64,000 nucleotides of DNA from Impatiens glandulifera (Eukaryota; Streptophyta; Magnoliopsida; Ericales; Balsaminaceae): assembly GCF_907164915.1 (NCBI RefSeq), contig NC_061867.1:34655751-34719750 (forward strand). The letters are read 5' to 3'. Below the pieces are notes generated by a model. That model was not told where the DNA came from and made no database searches. It saw only the letters and a list, made by a program, of their open reading frames with translations. Position numbers and translations under genes: made by a program. Positions 36,302 through 49,900 of the stretch are shown here, piece after piece (position 1 is the stretch's first letter; each line of letters opens with the position of its first letter).

Positions 36302-37522
36302 TGTTAGATAAAATTGACCGGTTAATAAGAACTTAACAAAACAAACTTATTGTGCAGGAACGGTCAAGAACTTCGAACGGTAAAGAACTTCGAACGGTCA
36401 AGAAATCAAACTAGCCAGAAGAAACAATGACAAATCCAAAACCTGAAGCTATCCGATTGAACTGAACAACCTGTTAACATGATCAGTTGGAATGAAGTAT
36501 TCAATCCAAATCCAAAGAACAAATCCAACAAGAAGACTATTTAAAGAAAGAAGTCAAGGATATCAAATTGAGAACAATGTACAAATTGGTACAAATAAAC
36601 ACTTTGGGTATATGCAGAAGATGACATTAAAGCCTCAGACTGTGATATTGCCATATTCATACAAGTCTGATGATACGCTGCAGGCTGTAGAAGATTGCCT
36701 GAAAAACAGTTACCATTCTGGTATAAGTCAAAGGAGCAACATCCCAGGTACAGGCAACTGTCCAACCGATAGTTGCTATAGTCAAGCAAAGACAAATCAA
36801 GTCGGTCTGCTCCATGCCTTGGAAGCCTAAACCGCATTTAATGTTATGCTGACCCTCTGCTCAACCAATCAGATTCAAAGATTACTCTGAAGGTATCCGT
36901 TGAAGAAATGTGATCGTTGGCACATTTCACCTATAAAAGGAGAAGTTGAAGAACAAGAAGAGTGACAGAAGTATTATGAGAGTTACAATAATTATTGAGA
37001 CTGTCTAAGTGATAAAAATCATTTATCTCTCTAAAAGATTCAAAGCTTAAGTGTGTTTGTGAAGTGTATTACAATTTCTGTGAGAATTGTAAGAGTGATT
37101 ATCGAGCAGTAAATAAGACTCGATCGTGTATTGTGTTTGTGTATTCCTTAGTGAATATCCTTCTCGTGGTTTAAGAAGAATGAGTGTGACGTAGGAGTTT
37201 TATCTCCGAACATCCATAAAACCTATCTCGTGCTTTATTTCCTACCGGTTCCATATTCTAACCGACTCATATTATTCTAACCGCCTTAATAATCTTCAAA
37301 CCGATATTCTCCAAACTCCATCTCTATCCATCCCGTAAGTGTGTTGCTTCAATCTAAAACAAACGACTTCCGCACTTGAACTCGGTTCAAGGGTTTGTGA
37401 CAACTTGTGTAGTATTGAAATCGATGTTAATTCTTAACCGGATTAGCGCCAACCGTTGAGTGTTGTTAGAGAGTATCCTTTAGCCGGACCGCGATCCACT
37501 ATCGGTGATCTAGATCCTAACA
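36302..37522 (+). repeat. Right LTR of Sirevirus-like element 1
   Basis: 1221 bp, TGTTAGATAAAA ... GATCCTAACA. Diverged from the left LTR by many substitutions and indels. It shares the GTGACGTAGGAGTTT block (37187-37201). Confidence 0.9.
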
Positions 37523-38204
37523 TAATCTTGAATTTCAATATTTGGGGGTGGCTGAGTAGAGTAAGCATTGTCGAGGATAAGGGAACGATTGTTGATAATA
37601 CTTGTTGTGTTAGGTTGAGTTTTTAAACCTTCAGAAGAGATAAATTGAAGACTTGGCTGAACTGAAGTTGAAGGCTGTTTAGATGGACCAGGCTTCTTAT
37701 TTTGGTTGGATTTTTATATTTGTGTTTGTGGGTTTAGGAGAATAAGTAGTTTATGATAGTTGTTTGCGGGGCACTTTTCTTTTAGGAGATTATTTATTTG
37801 GAGTTGTTGAGGGTGGTTGTTTTGAGCCTGTTCGTTTAGAAGAGTTGTTTTTTCTTTAGGGGATATTACTATTTTGGGACGTTTAGAAGATGAGGCTTTC
37901 TTATTTGGAACCTCTTTGGGCTTTATGGTTCATCTATCGACAATTTCATACTTACCCACATCCTAAAACCAGTAACAAACTTTCTAAAGACATAAATAAC
38001 TCTATTAACCAAATTATAACATATCAACCAAATCATACCTAATCTGATTCAATATATTCAGATTCACTTAGATTTCGCTTTCTTTGAGATTGTCTAGTCA
38101 TATTGTTAGATAGCCGGTTCAACCAATATCAAATACAAAACCAATTAAAACTCAATGTAGATCATATAAAAATAAATCATATTATACTCCTAATTAACAA
38201 TTAT
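37523..38204 (-). other. Decayed coding-like sequence, unknown
   Basis: The minus strand reads in broken frames as Pro/Ser/Lys/Asn-rich protein (for example KASSSKRPKIVISPKEK), with stops scattered. It is not the continuation of the Tat pol found left of the Sirevirus element. Its origin is not recognised. Confidence 0.35.
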
Positions 38205-40814
38205 CACTAGTAAAAAAAGGGGTATCAGTAAGGGCGAAAATCGTTACTAAAAACCTCAAAAGTCGTTACTGATGACTGTCTGTAACGACGAATAAAACCG
38301 TTACCATTCGTTCAAAAATGAGCGTTACTAATACTCTTTTAGTATCAGTAACGGCTTTCGAAAATCGTTACAGATACTCTTCTAACAACAGTAACGGTTT
38401 TAGCCGATGTTAAACCGTTACAGATAAAATTACATTAGTAACAGTTTTATTATGTATAAAACTGTTACTGTTTTTGGGTGAGTTTCAGTAACGGTTTTCA
38501 AAAGCCGTTACTATTGTTGGGGTATTTTCAGTAACGATTTCTTATTTATTAAACCATTACTAAAAAAACTAATCGTTTTATTTTTATTGTTTTTAATATT
38601 TCATATTTGTACCTATATAAACAATAATAATAATTATCTATTTTGCAAAGCTATTAATAACCAAAAACCACAATCATCAATCCAAAACAACAATCATCCA
38701 CAAACTACAATCATAAATCCACGATTCATCAATCCACAAAAACCATAACCTACTTTAAAAAACACATAACCAAAAACTAACTAGACTTCAAAAACCACAT
38801 AAACCTTAAATCTGCTCATCAGCTCCCTCATCAAAGATAATATGAAGCTCATCTGCTCCCTCATCACAATCATTTCATCCCGCATTTGATCACGCTCCAT
38901 TTGACGTTGCCTTTGTGCTTCTTGACGCTCCATTTCACGCTCCAATAATCCAATAATCTAACATTCAAATAATATAACTTAATCTAACATCAAATAATCT
39001 AACTTAACATTCAATAATCCAATAATTGAACCTAACATACAAATTATTCACTAATCTACTAATTTAACAATGCTATAATCCAATAATCTACTAATCAAAC
39101 AATGCTATAATCTAACAATCTAACATTGATTATAAATAAGAACTAACCTGGATTTTAAAGGGCAAACTTCAATTTGTGGCAGCAAGGACAGGGGAAAATT
39201 CAAACGGCGAAAAATAAAATTTCTCACAATACAAAACCTTAATAAAATATTTATTGCTATTCAAAGGTTAAATAGTGCAAGTGTACTCGAATAATAGTAA
39301 GAACCTAATCAGAGGGATTGGGTTGGTCAACTAACGTGTAGCAAAAGAATGAGGACTTCTATTTGTGTACCCAATAAATAAATAAATGCCTAATAACATT
39401 TATTTCATGTCTTTAACGCCCAAGAAATCCACTAAGGCTTTGTTTGATAGGAATTCTATTGCTTAAGACTTCACAAAAATATATATATATAAAGTCACCT
39501 TAATTGAAAGTCAGTTTTTTATTTTCTTTAAGGCAATACATCAAACACCTTATGTGCAGAAAATGGAAGATTATCAATTCCTACAGCTCAATTCGTACAT
39601 CAATCTCAAGCAGAAGGCGTAAAGAAGAGATAGGGAGAGAGAGATTACAAGTGAGGATGAACAAGGATTATATTGACTTTGTAGGAAAACTCAAGGCTCA
39701 ATTCCGCTCAACTGCAATGTAACAAGATTTGTGATAGGCGAAAGACGAATATCATTTATTGACCGGCTTTAAGACCATGTCTGCTATAGATTTAGAAGTA
39801 TAAAGCCGATTCTGATACTAATGATGATTAGAAGGTTGAAATGTTGTTTTTTTTGTATCTTTCGCGGACCAAAAATGAACACGACTAACATAGTCAATAT
39901 CTAAAATACTAGAATGGAAGAAATCAATACCTAAAGTCTGAAGACGAAGGTAATTAATGTTCTTCTTCCGAGAATCTCTCTGTAACTCTAAAATCCGTAA
40001 TTTCCGAGTGTTGGCCTGCGAAAGATGAAACTCTGACTGAAAGAGGAAGCTCTTTTTCATAATCTCTTTGAAAGACGACGAAGAAGAAATCGGAATCCCT
40101 TTCTCGGTCGGTCGAAGCTCTAACTGAAAGAAGAAAGCCCTGTGAAAGAAAGAAAGGAAAAAAAGAAAGAAGATGAGCGCGGAGAAGAGAGAAGAAAGAA
40201 GGAAGGAAAAAAGAAAGAAGACAGTGGATTTTTGGGTTTTAATATAGTATCAGTAACAGTTTTAATATAACGGTTACAAATGCATGTATCAGTAAAGGTT
40301 TTCAAAAACCGTTACTGATACCTGTTGTGAAATTTTTAAAATGAATGCATATCAGTAACGGTTTTAAGGATAACTGTTACTAATATCCCTTAGATATTAG
40401 TAACAATTTTAGTATAACCGTTATAAATGCATGTATCAGTAAGGGTTTCCGAAAACCGTTACTAATATCTGTCGTGAAATTTTTTAAATGAATTCATATC
40501 AGTAATGGTTTTAAGGATAACCGTTACAAATGCATGTATCAGTAAGGATTTTTGAAAATCGTTATTGATACTTATTGTGAAAATTTTAAAATGAATGCAT
40601 ATCAGTAACGGTTATCCTTAAAACCGTTACTGATATTCTAATTTCGAAAAAGAAGAATAAAAATACTAGTGTCTGTAACGGCTATTCCTTATGACCGTTA
40701 CTGAAAATTGATATCAGTAACGGATATATTAAACCGTTACTAATAAAAACTTCAGTAAGGGCGTTATATCGCCGTTACTAACATTCGTTACCAAAACCTC
40801 ATTTTCCACTAGAG
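38205..40814. mobile_element. Non-autonomous CACTA (En/Spm-type) element
   Basis: Left end CACTAGTAAAAAAAGG at 38205; right end TTTTCCACTAGAG at 40802-40814, its imperfect complement. Both ends carry dense subterminal repeats of CAGTAACGGTTTT in both orientations (38220-38570 and 40245-40790). The 2.6-kb size and lack of a transposase ORF make it non-autonomous. A minus-strand remnant near 38815-38945 encodes a Glu/Arg/Met-rich coiled coil (REQMSFILSLMRELMSRF) like the C-terminal tail of plant En/Spm-type transposon proteins. The 3-bp target duplication is not clear. Confidence 0.8.
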
Positions 40815-42034
40815 ATATAAAAGTAACTTAATGTAGATCATATTCAGAGTTTAATAATGTTAACATCCTTCTATTATATCATACACATATTATATTGTGC
40901 AATATGCAATAATAATGCTAAGTCAATTCATGAAATAATATGAGATCAAATGTTACTTGTGCAATAATAATGATAAGTCAATTCATGCAAGATTCAAGGA
41001 CCGTACATTGTTAAACTTTCAATTGAACTTAATGTTCACACATAGAGTTTACATTTTAAGGTTTAAACAAATTCTAAATTAATGATTGCATAATTGAAAT
41101 AATGACATAAGTCCCCATATATATAATAAATTCATCTTAATACTACTAGAATTGAAATGCTAATAAACAGATAAAACTAGAATACTAACATAACTATCCA
41201 AAACGATTAACTAAAATAAATACAATGTGTTAGTGAAAATGGAACTCAATTCACTATACCCAAGGTCAAAGATTAGAAGTATAATTTGAGATGGTGTAGA
41301 AGATTGTAGTAAAAATACAATAAAGAATACAAGAATAAAGCTGCAGCATATGAATCAAAGTTAGTGATTTTTGAAGCCATGAAACTCAAGTTATGGTTTT
41401 TGAAGTCAGTGATTTTTCTAACCATGCCTAAAAAATTGTGGAAGTATTTTATTATTATAGAAAATAATATTATTGATTATCCTGCATTTTTTGGAATTTT
41501 TCTAAATTGATTAATATGTTGTACATGATTAAAGAAGTCGTTTGGTATAAAGATGAAACCAAGCAGACTTAAGGAATTTAAAATAATTTGAAATTGGTAG
41601 TTGAATGCCAAAATCAAATGGAAAAGGACCTAGGAGTCTAAATGAACGTCACTGGAAAGTTGGGTCACACTTTCTTCAACTCCAAGGTAGTGTTAGCCTA
41701 GTGGCCAAAGTTTTGAATAGGCTGGAACAAGTACGCTATTCGAATGACTGCACTTACAAAAAAAATCTCTTTTTATTTTGTTAAATTTTGAAACTTTGAA
41801 GTTAGATTTAAAAGAATCAAAAGTCTGAGGGTCCGATTGGATAGCAACTAAGAATTAGAGAGCTGAAATACAAAAGAGGATAACCACTTTTGACATAGAG
41901 TGCGATGGCATGTTTATAAATAACCTTTGTCTGATTGTTTAACCGAAACACACTTCCCACGCCGACTTGCACTGGCCAATGGCGCCATGGCGGGCTAATG
42001 TAGAGATGAAGTTATTGTCTTCCTCTTTACCTCG
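40815..42034. other. Intergenic DNA, no gene recognised
   Basis: AT-rich. Contains one SINE candidate near 41690. A short phrase (GTGCAATAATAATG with GTCAATTCATG) recurs at about 40897-40955 and 40960-41000. Nothing else is supported. Confidence 0.4.
41690..41775 (+). mobile_element. SINE candidate
   Basis: Pol III-like A box TTAGCCTAGTGGCCAAAG at 41693-41710 and a weak B box TATTCGAATGAC near 41737, followed by an A-rich tail. Confidence 0.35.
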
Positions 42035-43990
42035 GGATGCTTTTGGCCATGTTGAACTTTAATCAAGAAATCAAACTAGAATTCAAGAAAAAAAGATGAA
42101 GAACAATTGTGTATATTGATTGATGAAACTGAAGGCCTTTGTTACATTATCAATTTGAGAATTGGGGGATCGGAACATATCCGATCCTCATATGATAAAA
42201 AATCTAAATGGGTCCTTGAACTAATATTACAACTTAAAGAAAGAAAATAAACTTTATAAAGTCTTGTTTAAAACTGTAAATATTAAATATGTAATTATAA
42301 GAAAATAAAGATTATTAGTATAAACTAATAATTAAATAAATAAATATAACTTATCTCAATACTCCTCCCTCAAGATGAATATCTTGAAGAAATAAACGTG
42401 ATCGAAGGTCTTGAAATTGAGCAAAATTCAATGCTTTTGTGAAAATATCTGTAACATGTTTCTTTGTTTGCACATGAAAAAGTTGAATAAAAATAGTCAA
42501 ATATTGATTTCTAACTACATAACAATCTATGTCAATATGCTCTTTCGTAAAAAAACGGATTCTCAGATATGTGTATGGCAGCTTTATTATCATAATATAA
42601 AGATATTGGTAACTTTAATTTGAAATTCAGGTCATTAAGAATATAGGAAATCCAATGAAGTTCACAAACTATAATAACAAGGCTACGATATTCAGATTCT
42701 GTAGAAGATCTAGAAATAGTTGTTTGTTTCTTGGCTTTCCAATATATGATTGATTTACCAAAACATATACAATAACCTGTTATAAATTTTCTTGTTTCAA
42801 CACAAGAGCCCCAATCAGAATCAGAATATACAATTATGGAAGAATCATTTTCATATGAATAAAAAAATATACAATTATACCTTTTAGGTATTTAACTAAG
42901 TACAAAGTTGCATTCCAATGACATAAGAGAGGTTTTTGCATTAATTGAGATAATTGTTGAACATCATATGCAATATTTGGTCTAGTGTAGTTTAAATATA
43001 TAGAAGTCTCCCAATTATCCTTCTATACTTAAAAGGATCACATAATATATCTTGAGTTTCATCTTCAAATTTTATGCCTTTAATAATTGGCGTGTTTGTG
43101 GGTTTACAACCCATTAGACCCGTATCATTTAATAAATCTAGAATATATTTCCTTTGGTTTATATAAATACCAAGATCATTTTGTACAATTTCAAGATACA
43201 CTTTGCATTTTTTTAAAGTACCGTCAGAATTAAGTTTGTTTTTGTAGACCCATTTACAACCAATAGCTTTCATGCCTTTGGGTAATTTAGTTATTTCCCA
43301 TGTTTATTCAATTCAAGCACATTTAGTTCATCATTCATTGTTTTTATCCACTTTGGATCTTGAGATGCCTGTTTAAAATCAAGTGGAGTTGTGGTTAGAT
43401 CAAAGTTAGATAAAGAGTTTATATACTCTTGATCTTTGTACAAAGAATGAAAATGATAAGTTTGTGGAGTGTAATCTAGATCAAAATTTTGTTTTAATTT
43501 AACATAATTTACAATAAAGTCTTGCATCCAATTTGGAGAATATTTAGTTCTTGTACTTTTCCTTTGAATTGTTTCAGATTAATCATTATTTTGATCATTT
43601 TTGTCAAGGTTAATATTTGTTCTTTTCTATAATATTATTGAGTTTTGATTGATCATTGATATCTTCTTTGAAAGGTAGAATATTCTCACAGAAAACAACA
43701 TCTCTCGAAACTACAATATCATATAATTCAATCTGATAAAGAGTATACCCTTTCTAACTTGAAGGATATCCAAAAAAGATACATTTTATGTCTCTATCTT
43801 CACATTTTGATTTTTGTAGAAAAGTATTTGTCATGTAACATAAGCAACCAAAAACTTTCAAATCATCATATTTAGCTTCACACTTATTAAGCATGAAAAA
43901 TGGTGACTTCCAATACAAAACTTTTGTTGGTATTCTATTTATTAGATAGGTTGCAGTAATGATAGAAAAGGGCCAAAATGGAGACAATGA
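42035..43990 (-). mobile_element. Decayed Ty1/Copia element, 3' half
   Basis: Minus-strand remnants in order. Integrase C-terminal part at 43987-43754 (TYLINRIPTKVL, FGCLCY). The linker and start of reverse transcriptase at 43527-43291 (DPKWIKTMNDELNVLELNK) and 43273-42992 (KAIGCKWVYKNKLNSDG, then a jump to RKYILDLLNDTGL); the jump deletes the YVDD region. RNase H end at 42593-42351 (EHIDIDCYVVRNQ, DIFTKAL). A purine tract CTTGAGGGAGGAGT (42374-42361) then leads into the 3' LTR beginning near 42360 and running left to about 42035. Several frame breaks and an internal deletion make it inactive. Confidence 0.85.
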
Positions 43991-43999
43991 ACATATTGT

Positions 44000-44576
44000 A
44001 ATTGTGAAACAATATTTTGAATTTAATCTCTACTTTGACTATTATTTATAAATAATTTAATGGATATTTACTATTTTATATTATTTTATTATTATATGAA
44101 AGTCACTAGTTGAACCAATTGACACATTGGTTGAACTAGTAACCCAATGACCTTCACCGGGTTGAAGACCGAGCCGGGTTTTAAAAATTATGTTGTAGAG
44201 ATAAAGAAAAAACGTGATGGCACATTGCTATGATTAATCCAATGGATTCAAGGTGTTCAATAGGTTTATTTCAATGATATACATACAAGCAGTGTTTGTA
44301 TCACACTCATAAAATGACATCTATACACAAAAGTGAAGCATCACCTTCCTCATTTATTTATTTTTTCTCTTTTTATAGGTGACGGTGCCTTTTTTTATAG
44401 GTGACGGTGCTTTATTGGATATAGGCACTATCTGTATAGATAGTTGAGACATTATTTAATTTTAGAGTTAAATAAAAGGAGGTGATACAATAATATTTTT
44501 GAAATTTCCTCTTTTATGGACACATTTAACATAAGAGTTCTAACTCAATTTTAAAGTTAAATGCAAAAGAAATAAT
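44000..44576. other. Intergenic, no gene
   Basis: AT-rich, with a 22-bp tandem duplication TTTTTATAGGTGACGGTGCC near 44375-44412. Confidence 0.4.
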
Positions 44577-44648
44577 GGGGCATTCCGAGAATTGAACTCG
44601 GGACCTCTCGCACCCTAAGCGAGAATCATACCACTAGACCAAATGCCC
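44577..44648 (-). tRNA. tRNA-Pro(AGG): tRNA-Pro (anticodon AGG)
   Basis: A 72-nt gene on the minus strand starting GGGCATTTGGTCTAGTGG and ending GGAATGCCCC. The acceptor stem pairs fully (GGGCATT with AATGCCC). The anticodon arm CTCGC-TTAGGGT-GCGAG gives anticodon AGG, reading proline codons. The T arm has TTCAATTC. The A box (TGGTCTAGTGG) and B box (GTTCAATTC) are intact. A T-rich stop for RNA polymerase III (TTTCTTTT) follows about 6 nt after the 3' end. No intron and no encoded CCA, as expected for a plant nuclear tRNA. The structure shows no decay. Confidence 0.97.
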
Positions 44649-45800
44649 TTTTATATTGAATTTCATTGTTTTTACTAATTCAACTATATCTATATTTGAA
44701 TGCACATTTTATGAGATTTATATGCACTTTAGATCTAATGAGAATATGAGATCATGCCAATATATGAACTTAGTCATACCTAACTTAATATACCCTTAAA
44801 AATTCGGATTGAATTGAAACAATATATGGTTAGGTTTCATGAAAGTTAAAGAAACAAAACTATAGGTCAAAATTAAACAATTGGATCACCAATTTATTGA
44901 AGATGTCACCATTTTTAGTATATTCAACTCACTATTTCTTTCATATTAATTATCTCTTACAAAGAAAATTATGCATATATGAAAAAATAAGATTGTTTTT
45001 AAATAAAAACTAATATAAAAATAAACTGTCATTTTAATCATTGTGGTTAGATTCATTTAGATGTAAATATAGTTTCTTAAGTACGAGAAAACTAGTATGA
45101 TCCTACATACATGACAACTACTTTAATTTAAAGTATTTTAAAATATTAACTTCAATTTAAAGCATACTAAATGAGAATATTTGAACATTGTTCTATAAAT
45201 ATTAACTTTTCTTTTAATAGACATTAGTTTTATTTTTACTTCTTAGAAGAAAATAAGATTAAGGTTTTAACAGTTTAGATAATTTAAATAATATAAATTA
45301 ATCAAATATCATTTCACTTCATCTCTAATTTATTACATTTTTTAAATTATTAACCAAAATATTAAAATATTCTATATTTTAAATTATTATTTATTATTTT
45401 ATTAATATATATTAATACATTTTAAGTTATTTTATTACAAAATAAAAATAAAATAAATAATAATAATAATCTTCAATCTTATTAAAATTATCGTCCATCA
45501 TTATTATTTTACACTTTTTTAAGTTAAAATAATATTCAAATACAATGTTTAATAGAGAAGAAAGTTCACTCCAACATTACTTCTTTTTTTTTTTATGAAT
45601 AATGCATAATACGATTTTAATTTTACTTTTTAAGGTATTTTAGTGGTTTCTCCACTCCCCTTTAGTTTAGTATAAAGTTTTCCATCTTTATTCAGTTTTC
45701 TAGTTTAGCGTCAGTGAATATTTCATGTCCTTGTCTCTCTAAGGGAATTCGAGCACTTCAGCCGATAAGTTTTATTCGTTTGGTTAAATTGGAAAAAATT
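44649..45800. other. Intergenic, no gene
   Basis: Strongly AT-rich (long AAT/ATT runs around 45300-45520). No open frame with recognisable content. Confidence 0.4.
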
Positions 45801-46000
45801 CTCCTCATCTAGCCTAGTGGCAAAAAGGAAATGGATACTCTAAGTCCCCAGCCTCTTTAAGATCTTGGGTTCAAGTCCGTCAAACGAAAAATCTCTCGAA
45901 AGGTTAAATTGATTAAGTATATTTCCGAGTTATATACTTAACCCGCAGGGATTGGTCGTACTCCGAATAAAAATCGGAACCAGCGTTTTAATTTTTTTTT
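45801..46000 (+). mobile_element. tRNA-derived SINE
   Basis: A box TAGCCTAGTGGCAAAAAG at 45810-45827 and B box GGGTTCAAGTCC at 45867-45878 are spaced as in a tRNA gene. They are followed by a non-tRNA body (AACCCGCAGGGATTGGTCG) and a terminal T-run at 45992-46000. The body and T-tail resemble plant Au-type SINEs. Confidence 0.65.
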
Positions 46001-46951
46001 AAATGATCAATAATTAAATTGAAAATACTAATAATCAGATGAGCTTAAGAGTAATGTCTATGCATTTTAATAGCCCCACTTAAAAAGAATTAAAATATAT
46101 TTTTTACTAAGGTTTGATCATTAAACCTATAGTCTTTATACTAACAAAATATATATATATAACTAACCAACAAAATTATGTTAATTTTATTAATTTTATA
46201 TCTTTCATATATTTCTATATATTTTTAAAAGTGTTAAAAAAATGAAAAGAAATAAAAGTTGCATAGACTCCCATAAATATTCAACTTTCTGCAAATAACT
46301 TGTTACATATTTTCTCTAAAAAAATCTCTAATTTACATTTGATTTTTTTAATTAAAAAAAACTTTTAATAAGTTAAAATTCATAATTTTATTTTAGCCAA
46401 CTGATAATGATTTACTCTTATCTTTTAAACCTGCTTAGATACTCAGACTTACTCAGGGTCAGCCTAAGAGTAATGTATATGTGCTTATTAAGCTATAGGG
46501 ATTGGTTGTATTCTTGTATGCTGCAACTGCCTAGTTACCCCAAAGACAAACACACTTAGGATGCTTCAATTTTAGTAAACATGAAAATGCAATCATAGCC
46601 GATTTGAAAATCCAATTATTTATGTTACTGTTTCAAAATCTCTAATCGATGAACCACTTTAGACATGATATCCGAGTTCATTCTATGTCTGAACCCCAAC
46701 TTTCCCAATACAAAACTAAGGAATACAATGTCGAGAAAGATATTACAGCTTTATTTGCTCGTAATTGAGTTTCTCATGGTACAACAAATAACAAAACCAA
46801 TAAACTTAACTCATGAAGAAAAAAACACATGGTGGTTTCCCTGACCAGTTTCACTCCATACCTGTAACCAAAGAAGTTCTATTCCAAGGTCAAGTATGTA
46901 AATCTGTAAAAATACAAAAATCTGCAGAAGAACTGAAAAGAAAAACCTTAT
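46001..46951. other. Intergenic and 3' flank of the shikimate gene
   Basis: No gene. The last part (about 46850-46951) should hold the 3' UTR of the minus-strand gene that ends at 46952; no strong polyadenylation signal was picked out. Confidence 0.4.
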
Positions 46952-49900
46952 TCAGTAGTTCGACATAATCTCTTTAAATAGCTCCTTTGGTGCTGTCAAA
47001 GAAAAATAAACCCGCAAATGATTTATTTATTTTTATTTTTTGTGTTACTAGATTTAGAAATGGTATTAGTTTAGAAAATTTACCAGGCAAACCGGTGAAC
47101 CTCTCAAATTGTTCATACGCCTGTCCTATGAACATCTCCAGCCCATTGACAATTCTGGCACCTGATTCTTCTGCTTCACGAAGCAATCTTGTGATCTTAG
47201 GTGTATAAACAGCATCGAATACAAGCTCATAGTGTCTTAGGGCTTGCTGCATAATCAAGAATACAAAACAAAGCATTTGATGTTAATTTGTTGCATATTA
47301 ATAACATTAAGCTTATGATAGGTGGTTGGTTAACCTTTGAAATAGGTGTTTCGTCAACTTTTGGTTGCATACCGATCGAAGTTGTGTTTGCAAGTATCAT
47401 ACCGTCCTCAGGATGGAAATTATCCAATTCGGCCAATGATAAAGCATCACCTCCAATGGTAGCTGCCAGTTCTTTAGCTCGATCTTCAAACAGGGAACAT
47501 ATCAGATTCCAAATAACAGATAATCCCTTTAACATCAATCAAATCATTCAAATCAACAACTAAAATACTAAATTACCTTTATTTTTCATAGCATTTTAAA
47601 TATTAAATGAAAAGAATATTTTAATCATTTAACCCAAACAACCCAAGATAATACACTTTCTCATCCAAAATGATTTTTTTTCTCCAAAAAATTGGTTATT
47701 TCAAAAACACTACAAGAAAAAACTCTTCAGTTTTTGTTTCCAAACATAATCTCATCCAGATAAGTTTTTGGATACCAGTATAACTAAGTGTTCCAAACCA
47801 TTATGCATTTTTTTCTCTTCTCTGGCTTGTAAAACAGGGACCTAAAGTGGGAACAAACAAAAGACGCAGAGAGTTGTAAAAGAAAGAAAGAAAGAATGGG
47901 TCTAACCATAAGTACGGTTTACTATGACAACCCTTGCTCCTTTCTCCTTTGCACCAAAAGCAAGAGCTTTGCCAGCGCCACCAGCACCAATCACCACAAA
48001 GAGCTTACCAGCTAACGGCGATGAAGCAGTACTAATTGTAACATCTGAACCTTCAAAAAGAATGAATCAATCCTGATATACATCTCATATACGAGGCGGA
48101 CAATTATACGCAAGTATAAAAAACCTCTTAATGCTTCTTCAATGGCAGTAATGGCGCCAACATAATCTGTATTGCATCCAAATAACTTCCCATCAGTTGG
48201 TTCCCGAACAATGCAATTAACAGCTCCTATTGACTGTGCAAATTGATGAAGAACAAATCAATTGCTGAGTACAATACAAAACCTGACCACATAAAAAAAG
48301 GAGTGGACAGAATCAGTAGCTCATCACTACTAGACACAGATTGAGCTTTGGCAGTTACCTTTGCTACAGGATCAACCTCATCGCAGCACTTGGCTGCTGC
48401 TTCCTTGTGAGGAATTGTAACACTGCACAAGAACAAGTCAAATTCAAAATTTAGAATAATTTATTGAAAATGTTCTTGTTACCAGATGAAAGTACTGAGA
48501 AAGAAGGACGAGAACTGGGAAAAACTAGAAGAACGTTTTTCTTTTTTTCCTTTTTGAGACCAGGGTTTTTTCAAGGTGCTTTTTTAATCTCAAGTTCTTA
48601 TTAGTGCGTTTGTTAAAACTAAGAATTAGTTGTTGAATACTGAATATTAATTTTATGTAACCCAATGAGTAAAGTAACTGAAAATTAAATGTTAGAATAA
48701 ACCATATGAAAATATGTAAGTTGATTTAATCAAATGTTGAACTAATATCGAGAAAGTAATTAAAAACTATTTTACCCTTATAATGATGTATTTTGATTAG
48801 TTTTCGGGTTAAAATTGTTTTTTTCGATGCTATTATTATATTAACGAGTTAAATCATTCATAACTTACCAAATTAAGGCCGATTTGTAGCTTAATTTGAT
48901 CCAAATCTATTAAGTTGTTTTAAATAATAGTTATCAAATGAACGTATTTCAAATAAGCAATTAAACATTGAAGTGATGAGTTGTGTTATCAAACACCGTC
49001 TTAAGTTCAAGACTTATTACTTGGGCTACCCTAGGCTAGGTGGTACAAAAAAATGAAAAACTAGAAGAATGTTGTTTCTAACTATTACCTGAAGCCAGCA
49101 AAATCAACGGAAGAGTACGTCTGAAGAAATTTGGCTATGTCATCCACCAACAAATGCAAGTAAACTCCATTAATACCAGCTCTTTTGAATGCCTCATTGT
49201 ATAAGGTAGGTGACTTGCTGTGACTGACAGGCTTCCCAATAATACCATAAACCTTTGTATCAGGCCCTATCTGTCTAAAGTTGTACAAGTTCAGCAGAGC
49301 ATCAATTGTTGGTTGCCCTGGTGCTGATATTACTCCAGGATCAAGGGTGCCAAATGTGAGGTATGCACCAAATTTCGGGCAAAGTATCCGTGACATCAGC
49401 CCTCTTTCCCCCATAACCAGTCCAATAATTGGAACCTTTCAAAGGAAAATATAACACAAGAATCATCTCAAGTGCCATCCTGAAATTATCAAATATGAGA
49501 ATAAACAACGCTCTACTAGCATCAAACAAGCAATATTGACACCACATATTTCATTCACCATAACATCTTATTCCATTTTTTAATATCAAATGAAGCTACT
49601 TGTTTATCTGCATAATCACCTACCTTGAAAATTTAAGAAATTAGGATGGCAACATGAATGTTCAACAAAAACACATACACCCCTTACTTGAGAATGAACA
49701 ATTATTTGAAATACACGAGCAACATCAGTGACATCCACAGCTGTAGTGGCAAACTTCACTATGTCAGCTCCCGCTGCTTGTATTCTTACAACAAGATTTC
49801 CAAGATCTTCAACAGATGGTGTGATTTGGTAGTTGTGGTTGGAAACAATGATTTTGCATTTTGCAGGCTTCTTTCCAAGCAGAGACTTAGTGAACTCGGG

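Larger units (their letters stand above)
29699..37522 (+). mobile_element. Sirevirus-like Ty1/Copia element, most of pol deleted
   Basis: Layout: LTR 29699-30940, PBS, gag, zinc knuckle, start of the pre-integrase domain, then an abrupt jump near 33315 into a long ORF of the kind that follows pol in the sister element at 55-64 kb, then two purine tracts and an LTR at 36302-37522. Integrase, reverse transcriptase and RNase H are absent. The two LTRs share their ends and several blocks but are clearly diverged, and the flanking 5-mers (GGGGA and TAATC) do not match, so the LTRs may come from two different insertions. Confidence 0.9.

Noticed and set aside
47288..47563. Plus-strand frames opposite the shikimate gene
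   Set aside because: They are antisense shadows of well-supported minus-strand exons.
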